Assembly (NCBI RefSeq): GCF_030698125.1
Contig: NZ_JAUYNV010000006.1
Location: 186,001-250,000 of the forward strand
From: Methyloversatilis sp.
Lineage (GTDB): Bacteria > Pseudomonadota > Gammaproteobacteria > Burkholderiales > Rhodocyclaceae
Reading direction: 5' to 3'
Length of the DNA: 64,000 nt
In this document: one piece after another, positions 58,185 to 64,000 of the stretch
Position numbering within the stretch: the stretch's first letter is position 1
Layout of the letters: each line of letters begins with the position of its first letter
Translations under genes and position numbers: made by a program
The notes under the pieces: generated by a model
What the model was told of the DNA's origin: nothing
What the model saw: only the letters and a program-made list of their open reading frames with translations
Databases searched by the model: none

Positions 58185-58874
58185 ATGCAGCTCGAACGCA
58201 TCCTGCAGAGCCAGGGTTTCGGTACCCGCCGCGAATGTCGCGCCCTGGTGCGCCTCGAACGCGTCACCGTGCGCGGCGAAATGGTCGACGACCCGTTCGT
58301 CGACGTGGACACGGCTGACCTTGACTACACCGTCGACGGCGAAGCCTGGCGCTATCACTCGCCATCATACGTGATGCTGCACAAGCCAGCCGGCCACGAA
58401 TGTTCGCAGAAGCCCAAGCACCATCCGGCGGTGTTTTCGCTGTTGCCGTCGCCGCTGGTGGTGCGCGCAATCCAGTGCGTCGGCCGGCTCGACGAAGACA
58501 CCACCGGCCTGCTGCTGCTGACCGACGACGGCCAGCTGATCCACACGCTCACGTCACCGAAGCACGGCGTGCTCAAGCGCTATGTCGCCACCGTGAAGCA
58601 TGCGGTGGATGATGCAATGCTCAAGGCGCTGGGCAGCGGCGTGGCGCTGAACGACGCACCCGACGTGTCGGTCGCTGCGCATGCGGTCGAGCGGCTGGAC
58701 GAGCACCGGATCGCCATTACCATCGGTGAGGGCAAGTACCACCAGGTCAAGCGCATGGTGGCCGCTGCCGGCAACCGGGTCGAGGCGCTGCATCGCGTGG
58801 CTGTCGGCCGGCTCGAACTGCCGGCCGATCTGGCGCCTGGCGAGTGGCGCTGGTTCGATCCGGCAGAGGTGTGA
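58185..58874 (+). CDS. 16S rRNA pseudouridine synthase (RsuA family)
   Basis: 229 residues. An S4-like N-terminal RNA-binding domain ([32 protein letters not shown], about 1-45) precedes the catalytic domain with the aspartate in [19 protein letters not shown] (D103) and [25 protein letters not shown] near the end. RsuA makes pseudouridine 516 in 16S rRNA; close relatives act on 23S rRNA. The ATG at 58185 matches the S4 domain start. The gene sits one base after the MBL gene and five bases ahead of ruvB, so the three look like one operon. Confidence 0.88.
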   Translation: MQLERILQSQGFGTRRECRALVRLERVTVRGEMVDDPFVDVDTADLDYTVDGEAWRYHSPSYVMLHKPAGHECSQKPKHHPAVFSLLPSPLVVRAIQCVGRLDEDTTGLLLLTDDGQLIHTLTSPKHGVLKRYVATVKHAVDDAMLKALGSGVALNDAPDVSVAAHAVERLDEHRIAITIGEGKYHQVKRMVAAAGNRVEALHRVAVGRLELPADLAPGEWRWFDPAEV

Positions 58875-58878
58875 CGCC

Positions 58879-59949
<1,071 letters not shown>

Positions 59950-59953
59950 GTGC

Positions 59954-61198
59954 TCAGTCGGCTGCGCGCACAGCCGCCACGGCAGCGATCCGCGCCGCCT
60001 GCACTTCGCGCGCGATGGCGGGTCCGCTGTCCGGCGACCCCGGCTTGCGCTTTTCGGCCATCGATCGCGCAATGGCGCCCGCATCGACCGCCCTGAACGC
60101 CGCCGCCGACCTGCGCACGATGTCCGCCTGCGGATAACCGGCGGCGTCGAAGCCGGGCCGGCTGCGCTGGTCCGCTTCGCAGGCAAGCAGCATGTCGGCC
60201 AGCCGCTCCGGCTTGCGCATCACGTCCAGCCGCTCCAGCAGTTTCACCATGGTGTCGGCGCGCAGTTCGGCGGCGCGGTGGATGTTGGTGTGCTCCTGGG
60301 CGACCAGCCGGCCGATGTCGGCAATCTCGGTCGGCACGCGCAGGCGCCCGGCCAGCGCGTGCGCCAGTTTCACGCTGCGCGCTTCGTGGGCGATGTGGCG
60401 CGGCCATGCTTCGCGCGGTGTCGTGCCCTTGCCCAGATCGTGCGCCAGCAGCGCCCAGCGCGTCGCCAGTGACGCATCGTGTGCGGCGGCCCAGTCCAGA
60501 CACTGCAGCAGATGGATGCCGGTATCGATTTCGGGGTGGTGCTTTTCCGGCTGTGGTACGCCGAACAGCGCATCGACCTCGGGCAGCACGACGGCCAGCG
60601 CACCGCAATCGCGCAGCACGGCCATCATGCGCGAAGGGCGCGCTTCCATCAGGCCGCGCGACAGTTCCTGCCACACGCGCTCGGCCACGAGGGCGCCGGC
60701 TTCGCCCGCCTCGACCATGCCGCGCATCAGCGCCAGCGTTTCCGGTGCGACGGTGAAATCGACGAAGCGGGCGGCAAAGCGGGCCAGCCGCAGGATGCGC
60801 ACCGGGTCTTCGGCAAAGGCGGGGCCGACATGACGCAGCACGCGCGCCTCGATGTCGGCCCGACCGTTGCAGGGATCGAACAGCGTGCCGTCGTCGGCCC
60901 GTGCGATCGCATTGATCGTCAGATCGCGCCGCTGCAGATCTTCTTCCAGCGTGACCGATGCATCGGCATGGAACACGAAGCCGCGGTAGCCGGGCGCGGT
61001 CTTGCGCTCGGTCCGCGCCAGCGCGTATTCCTCGTGCGTGTCGGGATGCAGGAAGACCGGAAAATCGCGGCCGACGGGCATGTAGCCGGCGGCGCGCATG
61101 TCTTCGGGCGTGGCGCCCACCACCACCCAGTCGCGGTCACCGGCCGGCAGCTGCATCAGCTCGTCGCGAACCGAGCCGCCGACGCGGTAGATGCGCAT
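59954..61198 (-). CDS. cca: Multifunctional CCA-adding tRNA nucleotidyltransferase
   Basis: 414 residues. [15 protein letters not shown] with [11 protein letters not shown] is the nucleotidyltransferase head (GGSVRD, then DxD as DRDW). [15 protein letters not shown] and [21 protein letters not shown] (RxxR template for ATP/CTP) follow. The C-terminal HD domain has [16 protein letters not shown], so this is the class II form with 2'-phosphodiesterase and phosphatase activity, as in E. coli. It repairs and completes the CCA end of tRNAs. It begins one base after the NDUFA9-like gene. Confidence 0.95.
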   Translation of the reverse strand: MRIYRVGGSVRDELMQLPAGDRDWVVVGATPEDMRAAGYMPVGRDFPVFLHPDTHEEYALARTERKTAPGYRGFVFHADASVTLEEDLQRRDLTINAIARADDGTLFDPCNGRADIEARVLRHVGPAFAEDPVRILRLARFAARFVDFTVAPETLALMRGMVEAGEAGALVAERVWQELSRGLMEARPSRMMAVLRDCGALAVVLPEVDALFGVPQPEKHHPEIDTGIHLLQCLDWAAAHDASLATRWALLAHDLGKGTTPREAWPRHIAHEARSVKLAHALAGRLRVPTEIADIGRLVAQEHTNIHRAAELRADTMVKLLERLDVMRKPERLADMLLACEADQRSRPGFDAAGYPQADIVRRSAAAFRAVDAGAIARSMAEKRKPGSPDSGPAIAREVQAARIAAVAAVRAAD

Positions 61199-61199
61199 G

Positions 61200-62156
61200 T
61201 TATCTGCGTGCCTTCGAGCGCGCGCGCTCGAAGCGGTCGGTCGGCGTGAAGTCGGCCAGGCAGCGGCCGATCTCGCTTTCCAGCAGCGCCGGCGTAAAGC
61301 CGAACGGCAACGTGCAGCCGGCGTCGCATACGTTGTCGACGCTCATCGAACGCAGGTTGTCGCGCGACATCAACGTCGGGCCCGGCGCCAGCTCGAGCGC
61401 CAGCGCCTGCAGCGATGCCAGCGGCCCCGGCAGGCCGATGACGCAGGGATCGCGGCCGATGGTGCGACCAGTCAGCTGCACCAGTTCGCGCATCGTGTAG
61501 ACCCTGGGCCCGCACAGCGGATACAGCTGACCGATGCTGTCGTCGCTGTCGAGCGCATGCACGATGCAGCGCGCCACGTCGCGCACATCCACCGGTTGAT
61601 AGCGCGTGTCGGCGCCAGCCAGCGGCATCACCGGAAACAGCTTCAGCAGCCGCGCGAACAGGCGCAGGAAGCATTCGCCGTCGCCGAACACCAGCGACGG
61701 CCTGAATATCGTCCATTCGAGTCCGCTGGCGCGTACGGCGTCTTCGCCTGCCGCCTTCGATCGCTGGTATTCGGCGGGTGCGTCAGCGGCTGCGCCGAGT
61801 GCGCTGACCTGCACCATGCGGGCTACACCCGCTGCCTTCGCTGCCGCGGCGACGGCGCGTGGCAATGCGACGTGCGCGCGTTCGAAGTCTGCACCCCACG
61901 GGCTGCCGCGGCGCGAATGCAGGATGCCGACCAGATTCACCACGGCATCGGCGCCATGCATCAGGCGGTTCAGCGTGGCGGCGTCATGCACATCGGCTTC
62001 GACGACATCGACCGTCGGCAACAGGATGAGATGCTTGGCGCGGTCGCGCCGGCGCGTCGGCACGATGACGCGGATATTGCGCTCGGCAAGCAGGCCGGCA
62101 ACGTGGCTGCCGATGAAACCGCTGCCGCCGATCAGGAGAACTGTGGAAAAGGACAT
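61200..62156 (-). CDS. NDUFA9-like NAD(P)-binding protein (complex I assembly/epimerase family)
   Basis: 318 residues from ATG 62156. [21 protein letters not shown] is the Rossmann motif (GxxGxxG), with [30 protein letters not shown] (an YQRSK in place of the YxxxK), and [12 protein letters not shown]. These are atypical extended SDR proteins related to the 39-kDa subunit of complex I (NDUFA9). In bacteria the gene often pairs with cca. A GTG at 62165 is an alternative start, but AGAG is better placed for the ATG. Exact task unknown. Confidence 0.85.
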   Translation of the reverse strand: MSFSTVLLIGGSGFIGSHVAGLLAERNIRVIVPTRRRDRAKHLILLPTVDVVEADVHDAATLNRLMHGADAVVNLVGILHSRRGSPWGADFERAHVALPRAVAAAAKAAGVARMVQVSALGAAADAPAEYQRSKAAGEDAVRASGLEWTIFRPSLVFGDGECFLRLFARLLKLFPVMPLAGADTRYQPVDVRDVARCIVHALDSDDSIGQLYPLCGPRVYTMRELVQLTGRTIGRDPCVIGLPGPLASLQALALELAPGPTLMSRDNLRSMSVDNVCDAGCTLPFGFTPALLESEIGRCLADFTPTDRFERARSKARR

Positions 62157-62270
62157 CGCGCTCACTCTGGTTGAACAACGGCGATCATGCTACCAGCGTC
62201 GCAGCAGGGGGATGCGTGACCGGGATCAAGGCGTGTGCCGGCCGCGGCGCGATCCAGTGCGCGCGGCCTC

Positions 62271-64000
62271 TTATATCGGATCGTCCGGCAGCGCGCCCGG
62301 ACCCGGCCGTATCGTGCCCAGGCGCTGCTTGAGCCCGGGGCTGTCCGGCTGTCCGAACACCAGGCTGTACAGCACTGCGTTGGCCATCACCTTTTTCACG
62401 TAGTCGCGCGTTTCGTTGAACGGAATGGTTTCCGCGTAGATCGCGCCTTCAAGCGGCCTGGCCGCGCGCCACTTCCTGGCCCGTCCCGGCCCGGCGTTGT
62501 ACCCGGCGCTGGCGAGTACCGGGTGATCGTCGAGGCTGTCCAGCACCAGCCGCATGTAGCTGGTGCCGAGCAGCAGATTGGTGTCCGGGTCGGCGATCTG
62601 CGATGGCTTGTAGCCGTTCAAGCCGATTTTCTTGGCCACCCACTGGCCGGTGGCCGGCATCACCTGCATCAGGCCCTGCGCGCCAGCCGAAGATTTCGCG
62701 CGCGTGATGAAGCGGCTTTCCTGCCGCATCAGCCCATACACCCAGCTCAGATCAAGCGAGCGGGCGTGCACATGTGGTTCGACATCGCTGCGCATCGGTG
62801 CGAGGTAGCGCAGCGAGTAGTCGTGTTCCAGCGTCGTGCGATCGGCGCTGTTGATGGCGCGGTCCCACAACTTGTGGCGCAGCGCCACGTGCGCCGCGGT
62901 GAGCAGGGCGCGGTCATCGGCTTCGCGGATGGCCCAGTTCCATTCGCGTACCGCCTCGGTGCGCAGGTCGAGCTCGAACAGCTTGAGCGCGCGCGCGATC
63001 GCCGGCGTCGCCTCGGCGCGACGGATTTCATCGACCGATGGTGCTGTGGCCTGCGGCGGCAGTCGATGCGGCTGATCGAGCTCTTCGGCGGCCAGCAGGC
63101 CGTAAAAGTGCGGCTCGCCGGCAATGCGCCGCCACGCGGCGTGCGCCTGATCGACGTGTCCGGTCGCGCTGCGCGCCCGGCCGTCCCAGTAGATCCACTC
63201 GGGCTTTTCGGCCAGCGCCTGCGGCATGCGGCCGATGATGTCGCGCAGCACCTTCCAGTTTGTTGCGCGCAGCGCGGCGCGCGCGCACCAGGCCAGGGCT
63301 TCTTCGCCCTGCAGCGCGTCATCGGCCGATCGGCACCACTGCACCGCGCGCGTATCGTGCTGCTGCGCGCCCTGCCAGCCAAGTTGCTCGAAGGCATAGC
63401 CGCGCTCCCCGACGCTGAAGCGGTGGGCGACCACTTCGAGGCTGCGTTCGGCGCCGCGCACGTCGCTGCGCGCGCGGCGTGCGATGGCCATCAGCGCCAG
63501 TTCGCGCCCGCGCCGCGTGATCGAGAAGTTGGCCGGCTGTCGATCGAGCCAGCGCGTCGGGTTGCTGACGATGTCGTCCAGCGCGCTGGACGGCGGCTGG
63601 GCGGACGCCGGCAGCAAGGCGAGCGTGCTGCGTGCCAGGCCGGGGCGGCGCAATTCCATGTGACGGCGCGCGCGCAGCCACACTTCATCCTCGGTCAGGC
63701 GGCCGGCATCGAACAGGGCGGCAAACACGGGCACGCAGGCGGAGGGCGGTTCGTCCATCGCTGCCCACAGCAGCTTGGCGTCGGCGAGTGCCGCCTGTTC
63801 GGCGGCATCGAGCCGGGCGCGCAGCGCGTGACAGCGCAGATCGGCTTCGGGTGTCGGCGAGCTCTGCGGCAGCAGCGCGTACTCGGCACGATAATCGCTC
63901 CACTGTTCGGCTTTCGCGAGCTGGCGCAGCCAGTCCGAACGCAGGCGCTGTGCAACGAGCGTACCGGCGTGTTGTTCGAGGAAGGCGGCGACGCGGTCGG
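62271..64000 (-). CDS. Soluble lytic murein transglycosylase (N-terminus beyond window)
   Basis: At least 576 residues; the frame stays open through the window's last base, so the start and signal peptide are outside. The C-terminal SLT domain has LMRQESRFITRAKSSAGAQGLMQVMPATGQWVAKKIGL (catalytic glutamate in ESRF), then SYMRLVLDSLDDHPVLASAGYNAGPGRARKW. The long N-terminal helical part, with RRGRELALMAIARRARSDVRGAERSLEVV, forms the U-shaped superhelix of Slt70. It cleaves the glycan backbone of peptidoglycan to 1,6-anhydro ends. An ATG at 63758 lies inside the helical region and is probably internal. Confidence 0.9.
   Translation of the reverse strand, partial: DRVAAFLEQHAGTLVAQRLRSDWLRQLAKAEQWSDYRAEYALLPQSSPTPEADLRCHALRARLDAAEQAALADAKLLWAAMDEPPSACVPVFAALFDAGRLTEDEVWLRARRHMELRRPGLARSTLALLPASAQPPSSALDDIVSNPTRWLDRQPANFSITRRGRELALMAIARRARSDVRGAERSLEVVAHRFSVGERGYAFEQLGWQGAQQHDTRAVQWCRSADDALQGEEALAWCARAALRATNWKVLRDIIGRMPQALAEKPEWIYWDGRARSATGHVDQAHAAWRRIAGEPHFYGLLAAEELDQPHRLPPQATAPSVDEIRRAEATPAIARALKLFELDLRTEAVREWNWAIREADDRALLTAAHVALRHKLWDRAINSADRTTLEHDYSLRYLAPMRSDVEPHVHARSLDLSWVYGLMRQESRFITRAKSSAGAQGLMQVMPATGQWVAKKIGLNGYKPSQIADPDTNLLLGTSYMRLVLDSLDDHPVLASAGYNAGPGRARKWRAARPLEGAIYAETIPFNETRDYVKKVMANAVLYSLVFGQPDSPGLKQRLGTIRPGPGALPDDPI

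Overview
The window looks like chromosomal DNA of a GC-rich betaproteobacterium, most likely of the Rhodocyclales/Nitrosomonadales type (a Methyloversatilis-like relative is my guess, not proven). The pointers are gene orders typical of that group: thiE-hemL, argS-SPOR-dsbA-SDR, the NtrC-controlled torF-glnK-amtB unit, zapB-zapA-ssrS (6S RNA) and cca next to an NDUFA9-like reductase. No rRNA, tRNA, CRISPR array, integrase or intact insertion sequence was seen.

Layout. 1-1.6 kb: end of thiE and hemL. 1.6-4.7 kb: a visibly A/T-richer accessory island with an AAA ATPase plus a small TOPRIM-like partner, a decayed HsdS tail just upstream, and a ParE/RelE-type toxin-antitoxin pair; short near-identical direct repeats flank it. 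4.7-8.6 kb: argS-SPOR-dsbA-SDR operon. 8.8-13.4 kb: ubiB, a lone CheC-like gene, a sodium:solute symporter and a periplasmic coiled-coil protein. 13.6-16.5 kb: amtB, glnK and torF with a clear sigma-54 promoter and a perfect NtrC-type site. 16.6-30.2 kb: housekeeping and envelope genes (ubiK, two YceI proteins, YgjP-like peptidase, patatin, dbpA, asparaginase, a CSS-EAL phosphodiesterase, a MacB/LolD-like exporter, CIA30, MsbA, CobC-like phosphatase). 30.3-31.9 kb: a small secreted protein with textbook promoter and terminator, zapB-like, zapA and 6S RNA.

31.7-38.6 kb is a probable organic-acid uptake unit: palindromic operators, an acyl-CoA ligase, a tripartite tricarboxylate transporter (TctC, TctB, TctA), a PanE-like reductase and a TauE/SafE permease. 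38.6-42.8 kb: a secreted protein, mgtE and an RNase II family exoribonuclease. 43.1-48.8 kb: a CorA-like protein, then a four-gene envelope-glycosylation unit (GT2, GtrA flippase, YdjC/NaxD deacetylase, ArnT-like transferase) that fits hexosamine decoration of lipid A. 49-53 kb: truncated globin, ABC exporter, periplasmic transglutaminase and TlpA-like thioredoxin. 53.1-64 kb: GT4, PfkB kinase, glycine-zipper lipoprotein, YchJ, GST, glyoxalase-II-like hydrolase, RsuA-type pseudouridine synthase, ruvB, cca, NDUFA9-like and a lytic transglycosylase that runs off the window.

Five identical copies of a 31-bp REP-like element sit in two intergenic clusters (42.86-43.05 kb and 49.43-49.57 kb). The strongest leads for something new are the ATPase/TOPRIM-like pair with its HsdS relic, and the predicted lipid A hexosamine module.
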